A DNA stretch of 64,000 nt, taken from positions 536,896-600,895 of the forward strand of contig NZ_BORW01000001.1 in the NCBI RefSeq assembly GCF_018333375.1, read 5' to 3'. Each line of letters begins with the position of its first letter. The first letter of the stretch is position 1. Position numbers and translations under genes: made by a program. This document shows, one piece after another, positions 49,694-58,525 of the stretch. Source of the stretch: Paenibacillus cookii (GTDB lineage: Bacteria > Bacillota > Bacilli > Paenibacillales > Paenibacillaceae). The notes below the pieces were generated by a model that saw only the letters and a list, made by a program, of their open reading frames with translations, searched no databases and was not told the DNA's origin.

Positions 49694-50698
49694 TCATGAC
49701 TCGTTTTCCGTTTTCAGTATCGCCTCGATCCGGTCCAGCTCCTCTTGGCTGAAGTCCAGGTTTTTCAGCGCCGCCACGTTGTCTTCGATTTGGCTGACGC
49801 GGCTTGCGCCGATCAGCGCCGACGTCACCTTCCCGCCGCGAAGCACCCAGGCGAGCGCCAGCTGTGCCAGGCTTTGCCCGCGGGCAGCCGCAAGCTGGTT
49901 CAGGGCGCGGATTTTGCGCAACGCTTCCGGCGTGATGTCCTGCGCGTTCAGGAACACGGACGAGCTGGCCGCCCGGGAGTCCTCCGGAACGCCGTTCAAA
50001 TATTTGTTCGTGAGCAGACCCTGCTGAAGCGGGGTAAAAGCGATGCTGCCGACGCCGTTGTCGGCCAAAACGTCCTGCAGGCCGTTTTCGATCCAGCGGT
50101 TCAGCATGGAATAGCTGGGCTGATGGATCAGCAGCGGGGTGCCCAAAGACTTCAGGATCGAAATGGCCTCCGCAGTTTGTTCAGCGGAATAATTGGAAAT
50201 GCCGACGTACAAAGCCTTGCCGGAACGCACGGCATGGTCCAGCGCCATCATCGTTTCCTCCAGCGGCGTATCCGGGTCGAAGCGGTGGGAGTAGAAGATG
50301 TCCACGTAATCCATGCCAAGCCGCTTCAAGCTCTGGTCCAGGCTCGACAGCATGTATTTGCGCGAGCCCCATTCCCCGTAAGGACCGGGCCACATATGGT
50401 ATCCGGCCTTCGTGGACACGATCAGCTCGTCCCGATGCCCGTGCAAATCCTGCTTTAATATTTTGCCGAACGTTTCTTCCGCGGAGCCTGGAGGCGGCCC
50501 GTAATTGTTCGCCAGGTCGAAATGGGTGATGCCAAGGTCAAACGCGCGCGTAACCATACTCCGGGCATTTTCGAACGTGTTCACCCCGCCGAAATTATGC
50601 CAGAGGCCAAGGGAGATGGCAGGAAGCTTGAGGCCCGAACGGCCGCAACGGTTATAGATCATCTCGTCATAACGTGCTTCGTTTGGTGTGTAAGCCAT
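49694..50698 (-). CDS. Aldo-keto reductase, YghZ/glyceraldehyde-3-P reductase type
   Basis: A 334-aa NADPH-dependent (alpha/beta)8 reductase. YNRCGRSGLKLPAISLGLWHNFG, FDLANNYGPPPGSAEETFGKIL (catalytic Asp, Tyr), STKAGYHMWPGPYGEWGSRKYMLSSLDQSLKRLGMDYVDIFYSHRFD and the C-terminal SALIGASRVSQIEDNVAAL closely follow E. coli YghZ, which reduces L-glyceraldehyde 3-phosphate and methylglyoxal. AAAGGCGG precedes the start. It appears to be a single gene; it could detoxify sugar-derived aldehydes but context does not prove this. Confidence 0.93.
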   Translation of the reverse strand: MAYTPNEARYDEMIYNRCGRSGLKLPAISLGLWHNFGGVNTFENARSMVTRAFDLGITHFDLANNYGPPPGSAEETFGKILKQDLHGHRDELIVSTKAGYHMWPGPYGEWGSRKYMLSSLDQSLKRLGMDYVDIFYSHRFDPDTPLEETMMALDHAVRSGKALYVGISNYSAEQTAEAISILKSLGTPLLIHQPSYSMLNRWIENGLQDVLADNGVGSIAFTPLQQGLLTNKYLNGVPEDSRAASSSVFLNAQDITPEALRKIRALNQLAAARGQSLAQLALAWVLRGGKVTSALIGASRVSQIEDNVAALKNLDFSQEELDRIEAILKTENES

Positions 50699-50780
50699 AG
50701 CAATCCGCCTTTCTGTTATTAAGGTACATTACCGCTTGCTTTCAAAAGCATAGCTCTTTTGCATCGCGCCGGCAAAACGC

Positions 50781-51524
50781 TTAAATGCCCAACAACCGGC
50801 CCACCTGATCCATGACTTCCCCGATTTTATCGTTGATGATCAAATCCGCCCTTTTGTCGTACGGGGTCGGGTCCATGTTCAGCAAGACCGAGCGGGTCCC
50901 TTTAAAATAAGAAACGAGTTCGGCGGCCGGATGCACCGTCAGCGACGTCCCGCCGATCAGCAGCAAATCCGCATTCGCGATCGCGTCCATGGCGCTGATC
51001 AGCACTTGCTGGTCCAGCGCCTCCTCGTACAAAACGACGTCCGGCTTCACGATCCCTTGGCAGTACGGGCAGCGGGGAACCAGATGCTTGCTCGCCATCA
51101 CCTGCTCCAGCCCGAAAAAACGGCGGCAGCCCATGCAGTAATTGCGGTGAACGGAGCCGTGCAGCTCCAGAACTTCCTCGCTCCCGGCCTGCTGATGCAA
51201 GCCGTCGATGTTTTGCGTCACGATGGCCTTCAGCTTGCCCTGCGCCTCCAGCTTGGCCAACAATCTATGGCAACCGTTCGGTTTGGCGTCGGGATGAAGC
51301 ATTTTGCTGCGGTAAAAGTCGAAAAAGATTTCCGGCATTTTCATGAAAAAAGAACGGCTGAGCATCTGCTCCGGCGGGTACGGGGAATGCTGCTCCGTTT
51401 GGTACAATCCCGCGGCGGAGCGGAAATCGGGGATGCCGCTCTCTGTCGAGGTACCCGCTCCGCCGAAAAAAACGATGTTGTCGCTTTGCTCAATCCAAGA
51501 GGCCAATGTTTCGATCTTTTGCAC
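50781..51524 (-). CDS. Sir2-family NAD-dependent protein deacylase
   Basis: A 247-aa sirtuin. GAGTSTESGIPDFRS (22-36) and TQNIDGLH (103-110) bind NAD, His122 in LELHGSVHRNYC is catalytic and Cys130, Cys133, Cys152 and Cys155 (CMGC, CPYC) bind zinc. GGTSLTVHPAAELV and LNMDPTPYDKRADLII complete the Rossmann fold. I chose GTG 51524, which has GGAGGTG 8 nt upstream and gives the usual family length; an in-frame ATG 12 codons earlier has a weaker AAGGA site. It removes acetyl or acyl groups from lysines, for example on acetyl-CoA synthetase. No acetyltransferase partner lies nearby. Confidence 0.94.
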   Translation of the reverse strand: MQKIETLASWIEQSDNIVFFGGAGTSTESGIPDFRSAAGLYQTEQHSPYPPEQMLSRSFFMKMPEIFFDFYRSKMLHPDAKPNGCHRLLAKLEAQGKLKAIVTQNIDGLHQQAGSEEVLELHGSVHRNYCMGCRRFFGLEQVMASKHLVPRCPYCQGIVKPDVVLYEEALDQQVLISAMDAIANADLLLIGGTSLTVHPAAELVSYFKGTRSVLLNMDPTPYDKRADLIINDKIGEVMDQVGRLLGI

Positions 51525-51630
51525 CCTTTGTGCACCTCCACACTTGATCGGATCCGTCATTATGGGGTCCTTAGACAACGGTAACCCTTTTGCCCGAAAA
51601 TGACGCAAAAAAGCGGACGAAAGACATGAT

Positions 51631-51660
51631 CAGCCTGCCTCCTCCAGGGAAGGCAGGCTG
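51631..51660 (-). terminator. Hairpin after kdgA
   Basis: CAGCCTGCCT / AGGCAGGCTG, a 10-bp stem with a 10-nt loop, about 70 bp after the kdgA stop. No T-run on either strand, so the call as terminator is weak. Confidence 0.4.
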
Positions 51661-51726
51661 CCAGAAGCCGCATGGAGAGCGGCGCATCGCCGCTGCTTGC
51701 GGCCTTCGCGGGCACCGCGGGCCGCG

Positions 51727-52389
51727 TTAACGTTTCGCTTCGCGGTAAGCTTGCATATACTGCTCGGCTTTGCTGCGCACCAGGTCCATGTTGCCCGTCT
51801 TGACGGCTTCGTTCGTCAAATCCGAACCGATCCCCACGGCCACCGCACCGCCTTGAATCCAATCCTTCAGGTTGGAAAGCGATACGCCGCCCGTCGGCAT
51901 AAAGTTCGCCTGCGGCATCGGTCCTTTCATCGTCTTGATGATCCCCGGCTCGTACAGGTTCCCCGGGAACAGCTTCACGATGTCCACGCCCAGCTCGAGC
52001 GCGTGCTGAACCTCGGCGATGGTCATGACGCCGGGCATGATCGGCACGCGGTACAAATTGCATATTTTAACGGTTTCCGGGTTGAGCGACGGTCCGACCA
52101 CGAATTCGGCCCCGGACATGATCGCGGCTCTCGCCGTTTGCGGCTCGAGCACCGTGCCAGCGCCGATGACGGCGAATTTGTCCGGATCTTCCGTCTTCCA
52201 GCTGTACATGCGGCTCAGCTTTTCGATCGCCTGCAGCGCGCCCGGCACCGTCAAGGTCACCTCGATCACTTTGATGCCCCCGGCAATCGCCGCCTCGGCC
52301 ATCGCAAACACTTGGTCGGCGGAATCGCCGCGCAACACGGCCACGACGCCGTTATCGATGATTTTTTGTAATATTTGGAGTTTTTTCAC
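51727..52389 (-). CDS. kdgA: 2-keto-3-deoxy-6-phosphogluconate aldolase
   Basis: A 220-aa class I aldolase splitting KDPG to pyruvate and glyceraldehyde 3-phosphate. Lys139 in VDIVKLFPGN is the Schiff-base residue, Glu43 in VIEVTLTVPGA and Arg20 in VVAVLRGDS are active-site residues; VIGAGTV, FVVGPSLNPE, IMPGVMT and FMPTGGVSLSNL are the barrel strands. The GTG at 52389 is 9 nt after AAGGAG; an ATG two codons earlier is only 3 nt away. It lies 59 bp after kdgK on the same strand; together they finish catabolism of ketodeoxygluconate from pectin or hexuronates. Confidence 0.94.
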   Translation of the reverse strand: MKKLQILQKIIDNGVVAVLRGDSADQVFAMAEAAIAGGIKVIEVTLTVPGALQAIEKLSRMYSWKTEDPDKFAVIGAGTVLEPQTARAAIMSGAEFVVGPSLNPETVKICNLYRVPIMPGVMTIAEVQHALELGVDIVKLFPGNLYEPGIIKTMKGPMPQANFMPTGGVSLSNLKDWIQGGAVAVGIGSDLTNEAVKTGNMDLVRSKAEQYMQAYREAKR

Positions 52390-52448
52390 AATCATACGCT
52401 CCTTTTCACTCATTATATGGAAATCCTGTCACGATGTCTATGGAATGA

Positions 52449-53417
52449 TTACCTTTCGATGTGCATCCTGCGCTCCAGTTTCGCCTCAACCTGCTCCCAT
52501 GTTGGCAGCGCTTCCCAATCTCCGACGGCCTGAATGACCAGAGAGCCGGTCAAATTTCCAAGACGCACCGCTTCTACCGTTGAATGCCCTTTCAAAAGTC
52601 CGGCGATGAAACCCGCGCAAAAGCCGTCTCCGGCCCCGACCGTGTCCAGCACCTGGTCCGCTTTGAAATACGGAACTTCCGTCAGGGTACCATCCTCAAG
52701 CACGTAGGTCAAATCCGGACCGCCCTTGATTACGGAAACCGCGTTCAGCCGGGAAAGCCGCTCGAATACCGCTTTATCGTCCTCCGTGTCGTACAACAGC
52801 TTCAGCTCGTCCAGCCCGGGCAGAAAATAATCCGCCTTCTCCGCCAGCCTCAGCAGCACGCCGCGCGCTTCCTCCAGCGTCCACAGCTTCAGCCGCAAAT
52901 TCGGGTCGAAGCTTACTTTGACCCCGGCGTCCCGCGCAAGATCCATTGCTCTGTCGACGCAAGCCAAAGCCGAAGGGCTGATCGCGGCCGTGATGCCCGT
53001 CACGTGAAGGATTTTGGCGCTCTGGATGTACGCCGCGTCCAGCTGCTCCGGCCGGAGCAGGCTTGCCGCGGAATTTTTGCGGTAATAATATACCGACGAC
53101 TTGCCCGCCGTGTTTTCGCGAATCATCAGTCCCGTCGGCGCCTCGCCGTTAAAAACGGCCCGCGACACGTCGACGCCCTCGCCCCGAATCGATTTATGTA
53201 TCATCGTCCCGATCGGATCGCGGCCCAGCGCCCCGAACCAGCCTGCCCGCCGGCCCAGCCGCGCCACCCCGATCGCCACGTTGCTTTCCGCCCCGCCGAA
53301 CGATTTGTGAAGCGTCGAAGCGTACTCCAATCCCCGGGTATCCTGTGCCGTAAAGAGTCCCATGCTTTCGCCGAAAGTAACCAGTTCAGGACCCGCAAAT
53401 GCTGTATCCTGCTGCAT
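52449..53417 (-). CDS. kdgK: 2-keto-3-deoxygluconate kinase-like sugar kinase
   Basis: A 322-aa PfkB/ribokinase-family kinase. LVTFGESMGLFTAQD, KSFGGAESNVAIGVARLG, GWFGALGRDPIGTMI, YYYRKNSAASLLRPEQLD, PGLDELKLLYD and the anion-hole motif DTVGAGDGFCAGFIAGLL fit KdgK. Its pairing with kdgA supports KDG as substrate. The ATG at 53417 follows AAGGAAGGGGAC; the open frame extends upstream into the 123-bp repeat, which is not coding. No kduI, kduD or hexuronate genes are in the window. Confidence 0.92.
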   Translation of the reverse strand: MQQDTAFAGPELVTFGESMGLFTAQDTRGLEYASTLHKSFGGAESNVAIGVARLGRRAGWFGALGRDPIGTMIHKSIRGEGVDVSRAVFNGEAPTGLMIRENTAGKSSVYYYRKNSAASLLRPEQLDAAYIQSAKILHVTGITAAISPSALACVDRAMDLARDAGVKVSFDPNLRLKLWTLEEARGVLLRLAEKADYFLPGLDELKLLYDTEDDKAVFERLSRLNAVSVIKGGPDLTYVLEDGTLTEVPYFKADQVLDTVGAGDGFCAGFIAGLLKGHSTVEAVRLGNLTGSLVIQAVGDWEALPTWEQVEAKLERRMHIER

Positions 53418-53442
53418 AAAAGTCCCCTTCCTTATTGAAGTC

Positions 53443-53566
53443 GGGATTTTGCAAAATTCGTTTCCGTCCGCTCCAGGGTGCCGGTTAAGCAATATAGAGA
53501 CGAACCGAACCACCCGCCCTATCGATTGCTGAATTAAAAGCCGCTTTTGGGATTTTTGCAAAATCC
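53443..53566. repeat. ~124-bp inverted-repeat element, copy 2
   Basis: Same architecture as 36755-36877: GGGATTTTGCAAAATTCG at the left end, GGATTTTTGCAAAATCC at the right. On the reverse strand, internal AGCAAT ... ATTGC and GGAGCGGACGG then ACGAATTTTGCAAAATCCC match copy 1 in order and spacing, while the rest differs. It ends 26 bp before the kdgK start codon, in the same orientation to the gene as copy 1 has to nfeD. Region 53567-53739 between it and the acyltransferase gene shows no gene. Confidence 0.8.
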
Positions 53567-53739
53567 TCAAGTCTGTACCTATTGTCGGCGCAGGAGGATG
53601 GGTTGTCAATACGTAAACCCTTCATCGGGTTGGCATATTTTAAGGAAATGGCAGCGTTTTATATGTGAAATAAATCACGACAATAATCCGAAAAGCGTAG
53701 TAATTTTAAGGTGTCAACGATCTGGAGGGAGTCATCATC

Positions 53740-54771
53740 ATGGACAACACGCTGCCCCGGGAAGGGGAAACCTATTTTCTGAATTTGCGGTTCATTCTGA
53801 TCCTGACCGTCTGCATCGCCAATGCCGCCGAGCCGCTGATCCGCCAAATGGACGGCCTGCATGCGCTGTATTCATGGATTTATACCTATCATATGCCCCT
53901 GTTCGTGTTCGTCACCGGGTATTTTGCCAAAGGCGGGCTCGGCGGGCCGGAAGGCCGGAAGGCGCTGCTGCAGATCGGCCTGCAGTACATCATTTTCCAA
54001 AGCCTGTATTCGCTTCTGGACGTGGTTTTGTTCAAGGCCCCGGACATTCGCCATTCGTTTTTCGTTCCCTACCTGATGCTCTGGTTTTTGGCCAGCCACA
54101 TGGCGTGGCGGCTGCTCATGCTTTCGATGCGCAGGTTTGCTCCCGCAGCCCAATGCTCCATCTCCTTGATCCTGGGCGTCCTGGTCGGTTATTTGCCGCT
54201 GGACGGGACCTGGTTAAGCATAAGCCGGACGTTCGTGTACCTGCCGTTTTTCGTGATCGGCTATCATTTTTCGTTCGCCGCATTCAAGCGCCGGGTTACG
54301 CCCCTCAAAAAAATCGGCGCCGCGGCGCTATCCGCGGCTCTACTTGCCGTCATCGCTTTCCACGGAATCCGCTTGCCCGAGGGCTGGCTGTTCGGCAGCC
54401 AGACTTACCTGCAGCTGGGGCATCAAGAATGGTATGCCGGCGCATACCGGCTTGCCCTGTACGGCCTGCAATCGGCGTCGGGGGCGGCATTTCTCGGCTG
54501 GATCCCGTTCCGCCATGGCCGTCTCACCGATCTGGGCAGGCGTACGCTGTACGTGTTTCTCCTCCATGGCATCATCGTCCGACTGGCCGCAGCTTTGGGG
54601 CTTTACGGCTATATCCGCCATCCGGCCGGGGCCGCCGTCCTCCTTGCGGGGGCCGTGCTGATGGCTTGCGTTCTCGCCCAACCTTTCGTTAAAAAGGCCG
54701 CCTATCGGGTCATCGAACCCCAAGTGGGATGGATCTTGCGCCTGGAACGGATCGCCTTGGGCAAAACTTGA
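53740..54771 (+). CDS. Acyltransferase 3 family membrane protein
   Basis: A 343-aa polytopic protein with about ten hydrophobic helices. LNLRFILILTVCIANAAEPLI, ALYSWIYTYHMPLFVFVTGYFAKGG and YVFLLHGIIVRLAAA are the Acyl_transf_3 landmarks (the family often has a catalytic His near the first helix; here position 1-30 has no clear RxxR-H pair). It is close to the OpgC/YkrP-like branch that acylates extracellular polysaccharides or small molecules. TGGAGGGAG precedes the ATG. A perfect terminator follows. Its substrate is unknown. Confidence 0.85.
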   Translation: MDNTLPREGETYFLNLRFILILTVCIANAAEPLIRQMDGLHALYSWIYTYHMPLFVFVTGYFAKGGLGGPEGRKALLQIGLQYIIFQSLYSLLDVVLFKAPDIRHSFFVPYLMLWFLASHMAWRLLMLSMRRFAPAAQCSISLILGVLVGYLPLDGTWLSISRTFVYLPFFVIGYHFSFAAFKRRVTPLKKIGAAALSAALLAVIAFHGIRLPEGWLFGSQTYLQLGHQEWYAGAYRLALYGLQSASGAAFLGWIPFRHGRLTDLGRRTLYVFLLHGIIVRLAAALGLYGYIRHPAGAAVLLAGAVLMACVLAQPFVKKAAYRVIEPQVGWILRLERIALGKT

Positions 54772-54823
54772 TGCGGGCGAGCCCCAAATCAGCGAATATG
54801 TCCCGGTTTCGCCGGGATATCGG

Positions 54824-54872
54824 CAAAAAAAGGCATCTCCCTTCCGGCTTGCCGGGCGGGGATGCCTTTTTC
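54824..54872 (+). terminator. Terminator after the acyltransferase gene
   Basis: AAAAAGGCATCTCCC pairs with GGGGATGCCTTTTT around CCGGCTTGCCGG, ending in a T-run. Confidence 0.85.
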
Positions 54873-55036
54873 GCCCTTTTTCGCCGCTGCGCCGCGGTTG
54901 GCTTCGGATTGACTGCTAGAAAAAGCTTTCATTTTGTGATAGACTCATATAAATCGTTTATTCGGGCACTTTTCTCAGTAACCGCGCTAAAGCGAGAAGC
55001 AATCATATTTTTTCTAAAGTAGGGGGAAGAGACACC

Positions 55037-56722
55037 ATGGCACCTAAAAAAATGCGTTCAGACATGATCAAAAAAGGCTTTGACCGCGCTCCGCACCGCA
55101 GCTTGCTGCGTGCAGCTGGCGTCAAAGAGGAGGATTTCGGCAAACCGTTCATCGCCGTCTGCAACTCCTATATCGACATCGTTCCGGGACACGTGCATCT
55201 CCAGGAATTCGGCAAGCTGGTGAAGGAAGCGATCCGCGAAGCCGGCGGCGTTCCGTTCGAATTCAACACCATCGGCGTCGACGACGGAATCGCGATGGGA
55301 CATATCGGCATGCGTTATTCGCTCCCAAGCCGCGAAATTATCGCGGACTCCCTGGAAACCGTCGTATCCGCCCACTGGTTCGACGGCATGGTCTGCATCC
55401 CGAACTGCGACAAAATCACGCCGGGCATGCTGATGGGCGCGCTGCGCGTCAACATCCCGACCATCTTCGTCAGCGGCGGTCCGATGAAAGCCGGCGTGGA
55501 CAGCAAAGGCCGCCGACTTTCGCTGACTTCCGTGTTTGAAGGCGTCGGCGCCCACCAGGTCGGCAAAATTTCCAACGACGACCTGCTCGAGCTCGAACAA
55601 TACGGCTGTCCGACCTGCGGCTCCTGCTCCGGCATGTTCACGGCCAACTCCATGAACTGCCTGGCGGAAGCGCTCGGCCTGGCCATGCCTGGCAACGGCA
55701 CGATCCTCGCCGTCGCCGAAGAACGCAGGGAATTCGTGAAACAATCGGCACGCCAGCTGATGGAACTCGTCAAAATGGACCTGAAGCCGCGCGACATCGT
55801 GACGCTGGAAGCGATCGACAACGCCTTTGCCCTCGACATGGCGATGGGCGGTTCCACCAACACCGTGCTGCATACGTTGGCGCTGGCCCAGGAAGCAGGC
55901 ATCGACTATCCGCTGGAACGCATCAACGAAGTGGCGAACCGCGTGCCCCACATTTCCAAGCTGGCACCGGCTTCCGATTACTTCATCGAAGACGTGCATA
56001 CGGCCGGCGGCGTGAGCGCGGTATTGCATGAGCTTCTGAAAAAACCGGGCGCCCTCCACGGCGATTGCATCACCGTAACGGGCAAAACGCTGGCCGAAAA
56101 CGTGGCCGGCTGCGAAATTCTCGACAAAAACGTCATCCATCCGATCGACCAGCCCTACTCCGAGCGCGGCGGTTTGGCCGTATTGTACGGCAACCTGGCA
56201 CCGGAAGGTTCGATCATCAAGGTCGGCGCGGTGGATCCGTCGGTCGGCGGATACCATAAAGGTCCTGCGATCTGCTTCGACTCCCAGGACGAGGCGCTGG
56301 AAGGCATCGCAAACGGCAAAGTCAAGGAAGGCATGGTCGTCGTCATCCGTTATGAAGGCCCGAAAGGCGGACCAGGCATGCCGGAAATGCTCGCGCCTAC
56401 TTCGCAAATCGTCGGCATGGGCCTTGGCGCCAAAGTCGGCTTGATCACCGACGGACGTTTCTCCGGCGCTTCCCGCGGCATCAGCATCGGGCATATTTCT
56501 CCGGAAGCTGCCGAAGGCGGCCCGATCGCTTTCGTTGAAGACGGCGACATCATCGAGCTCGATCTCAACAACCGCAAAATCGAGCTTCATATCAGCGACG
56601 AGGAAATGGCGGCCCGCCGCTCGAAATGGAAAGGCTTCGAGCCGAAAGTCAAAACAGGTTATCTGGCCCGCTACTCCAAACTGGTAACCAACGCCAGCCA
56701 AGGCGGCGTCATGAAAATCTAA
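55037..56722 (+). CDS. ilvD: Dihydroxy-acid dehydratase
   Basis: A 561-aa iron-sulfur dehydratase making 2-keto-isovalerate and 2-keto-3-methylvalerate for valine, leucine and isoleucine. Cys42 (FIAVCNSY), Cys124 ([13 protein letters not shown]) and Cys197 ([20 protein letters not shown]) are the probable cluster ligands; [33 protein letters not shown] is the C-terminal signature. AGGGGGAAGAG precedes the ATG. The gene is alone, not in an ilv-leu operon. No T-box element is visible in the 165 bp between the preceding terminator and the start; the region is AT-rich with TATAAA near 54942. Confidence 0.97.
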   Translation: MAPKKMRSDMIKKGFDRAPHRSLLRAAGVKEEDFGKPFIAVCNSYIDIVPGHVHLQEFGKLVKEAIREAGGVPFEFNTIGVDDGIAMGHIGMRYSLPSREIIADSLETVVSAHWFDGMVCIPNCDKITPGMLMGALRVNIPTIFVSGGPMKAGVDSKGRRLSLTSVFEGVGAHQVGKISNDDLLELEQYGCPTCGSCSGMFTANSMNCLAEALGLAMPGNGTILAVAEERREFVKQSARQLMELVKMDLKPRDIVTLEAIDNAFALDMAMGGSTNTVLHTLALAQEAGIDYPLERINEVANRVPHISKLAPASDYFIEDVHTAGGVSAVLHELLKKPGALHGDCITVTGKTLAENVAGCEILDKNVIHPIDQPYSERGGLAVLYGNLAPEGSIIKVGAVDPSVGGYHKGPAICFDSQDEALEGIANGKVKEGMVVVIRYEGPKGGPGMPEMLAPTSQIVGMGLGAKVGLITDGRFSGASRGISIGHISPEAAEGGPIAFVEDGDIIELDLNNRKIELHISDEEMAARRSKWKGFEPKVKTGYLARYSKLVTNASQGGVMKI

Positions 56723-56740
56723 TCATTCATACATGTTCAA

Positions 56741-56786
56741 GGGGCAGCGCTTCGGTACTTGATACCGGAGACGCTGCCCCTTTTTG
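56741..56786 (+). terminator. Terminator after ilvD
   Basis: GGGGCAGCG / CGCTGCCCC with inner CGGTA / TACCG, followed by five T residues. Confidence 0.9.
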
Positions 56787-56796
56787 CCGGGCCACA

Positions 56797-56839
56797 ACAA
56801 AAACCCCCGCCTAGCCCTTTGGCTCATTGGCGGGGGTTT
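56797..56839 (-). terminator. Terminator after the NodB deacetylase gene
   Basis: AAACCCCCGCC pairs with GGCGGGGGTTT; the reverse strand continues TTGTTG. Together with the ilvD terminator it separates the convergent genes. Confidence 0.85.
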
Positions 56840-56852
56840 GACGTTTCGTGCA

Positions 56853-58268
56853 CTAAATGGCCGGCGTCGAGCTTTCAAGCCCTTGCGCCGCTGCCAAACT
56901 TAGATCGCTCGGTTCGTTTGGCTCCGGCTGCTCGCCGCGTCTGCGTTTGGATTCATGATGGCGGCGGTGCGAACCGCTTTCGGCATAACGCTCCAAAAAT
57001 TCGCCGATCGGCATCAGCAGCATTTTCGGTACCAGCTGCCGCGACTGCTCCTTCAGGCGGGATTGTCCGGACGGGTGGATGACGCTAAGTAAAAATTTCA
57101 AATAAAGCCGTGAAGAGGTTGAAAAGAGCCCGTCCTTCAAATCCACGATCCGGAACCCGAACTGCTCCGGCCCGCGATTGACCATGGTCACGCCGTATAG
57201 CGCCTTGGCATCCACCGCCTCCGGATCCTCCAGAATGCACTGGGCAAGCGCCGGCAGCTCCTTTTCCATCGTGCGGATCAGATGTATGGCCAGATGGACC
57301 GCCGAGCGCGACCTTACGCCGAAGCGGAACAGTTTTTCGTTGTCGAAATGAAGTTCGACGACCCGATCGCCTTTTTCGAGGACCGTTCCTTCGTCAAGCT
57401 CGATCTTCTGTCCGCCGTATTTGCGTATTCTGTAATGCAGCATCGGATCATACGGATTGACGGTTTTCAGCCGGAACATTTTGTGGAATACCGTTTCCCA
57501 CACGAGCCACAACTTGACGATGGCCAGTTTGGAAAGGGACACGTTTTTTTCCGGAGCGTTTTCCTTCGCTTTAATCATGTCGTCTACCCTGATGCTTTTC
57601 AACCCTTGGCGTTTGGCTTCTTCAAGCACGCGCTCCAGCGCGATCAACATCTGCCGCGGCGCGTCGGGATTGGCCCCTGCGGTCGTTCCGCAATCGTGAA
57701 GCAGCAGGACTTCTCCCGGATGAAGCTTCTGAAGCATCCGTTCCGTCAGCTTGTCGGCACCGATCCTTTCCCTCCAGTCGCCGAACATCGCGGACCAGAG
57801 CACGATTTTAAAATTGCCGCTGCGTTTTTTGTTCAAATCGAAGAGGTTGACGATCCCCCAAGGGGGACGGTAATACGAGGAGCGCTCGCCGGTGATCGAA
57901 TGGATGATCTTATCGGTCTTCATAATTTGTTTCGTGACGGTCGCAGGCCGCATGAACCAATTGGACTTGTGAACGTAGTTATGAATCCCGATCAGATGGC
58001 CTTCGTCGTACATGCGTTTCACCAGCTCCGGATTTTGTTCGGCATGAGACCCGACAACGAAAAAGGTTGCCTTGGCATCGTATTTTTTGAGCAAATCCAG
58101 CAGCTGGGGCGTGTATTGCGGATCGGGGCCGTCGTCGAAGGTCAGCGCGTATGCATGCTCGGTGGAACCTCTCCGAAAAACGCGGAACCCGAATATGCGG
58201 GTAATGAGTCCAGGGATGAACGCATAAAAAGATGAAATATAGAACAACCAAAGCAGCAAAGTCTGCAT
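56853..58268 (-). CDS. NodB-type polysaccharide deacetylase with C-terminal extension
   Basis: A 471-aa protein. Residues 3-25 are hydrophobic (membrane anchor or uncleaved signal). The NodB domain (about 38-250) has Asp45-Asp46 in LTFDDGPDPQYT, metal His96 and His100 in IGIHNYVHKS, YYRPPWG and LLLHDCG. The remaining ~210 residues (LSKLAIVKLWLVWETVFHKMFRLKTVNPYDPMLHYRIRKYGG, VVELHFDNEKLFRFG, GVTMVNRGPEQFGFRIVDL) form a second domain resembling B. subtilis YkoP, and a basic tail ends the protein. It probably de-N-acetylates a cell-wall or lipid-linked sugar; the C-terminal domain might bind the lipid carrier, which is only a guess. Confidence 0.88.
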   Translation of the reverse strand: MQTLLLWLFYISSFYAFIPGLITRIFGFRVFRRGSTEHAYALTFDDGPDPQYTPQLLDLLKKYDAKATFFVVGSHAEQNPELVKRMYDEGHLIGIHNYVHKSNWFMRPATVTKQIMKTDKIIHSITGERSSYYRPPWGIVNLFDLNKKRSGNFKIVLWSAMFGDWRERIGADKLTERMLQKLHPGEVLLLHDCGTTAGANPDAPRQMLIALERVLEEAKRQGLKSIRVDDMIKAKENAPEKNVSLSKLAIVKLWLVWETVFHKMFRLKTVNPYDPMLHYRIRKYGGQKIELDEGTVLEKGDRVVELHFDNEKLFRFGVRSRSAVHLAIHLIRTMEKELPALAQCILEDPEAVDAKALYGVTMVNRGPEQFGFRIVDLKDGLFSTSSRLYLKFLLSVIHPSGQSRLKEQSRQLVPKMLLMPIGEFLERYAESGSHRRHHESKRRRGEQPEPNEPSDLSLAAAQGLESSTPAI

Positions 58269-58525
58269 GTCATAATCCCCACTTTTCTCTGATTGACTTT
58301 GACTTGCCGAAAGGCAGGTATCTCTATAAAATGAATGTGAGCACCAGCTATCGCTGCCTAAAAAGAAATACGGACGATATTCGAGCGGAAGTGCTGCAAA
58401 ATATAAAGGCGCTATCTTTTATTTTATCACAGCCGCTCAAGAAATAGGCATTTTTTTAACCATCGAATTGATATTTTTATTTTATTTTAGTTGTCCCATC
58501 AAATACATATGCTTAGGAGTGATTT

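Noticed and set aside
53547..54692. A 381-codon plus-strand frame overlapping the acyltransferase gene in another frame
   Set aside because: The acyltransferase frame has a good ribosome binding site and coherent membrane helices; the other is Arg/Pro-rich shadow.
54890..55036. Possible T-box leader for ilvD
   Set aside because: No T-box bulge sequence (TGGN-type with AGGGTGG motif), no specifier-loop hairpin and the region is too short.
55058..56701. A 547-codon reverse-strand open frame across ilvD
   Set aside because: Complementary-frame artefact; ilvD has clear motifs, ribosome binding site and terminator.
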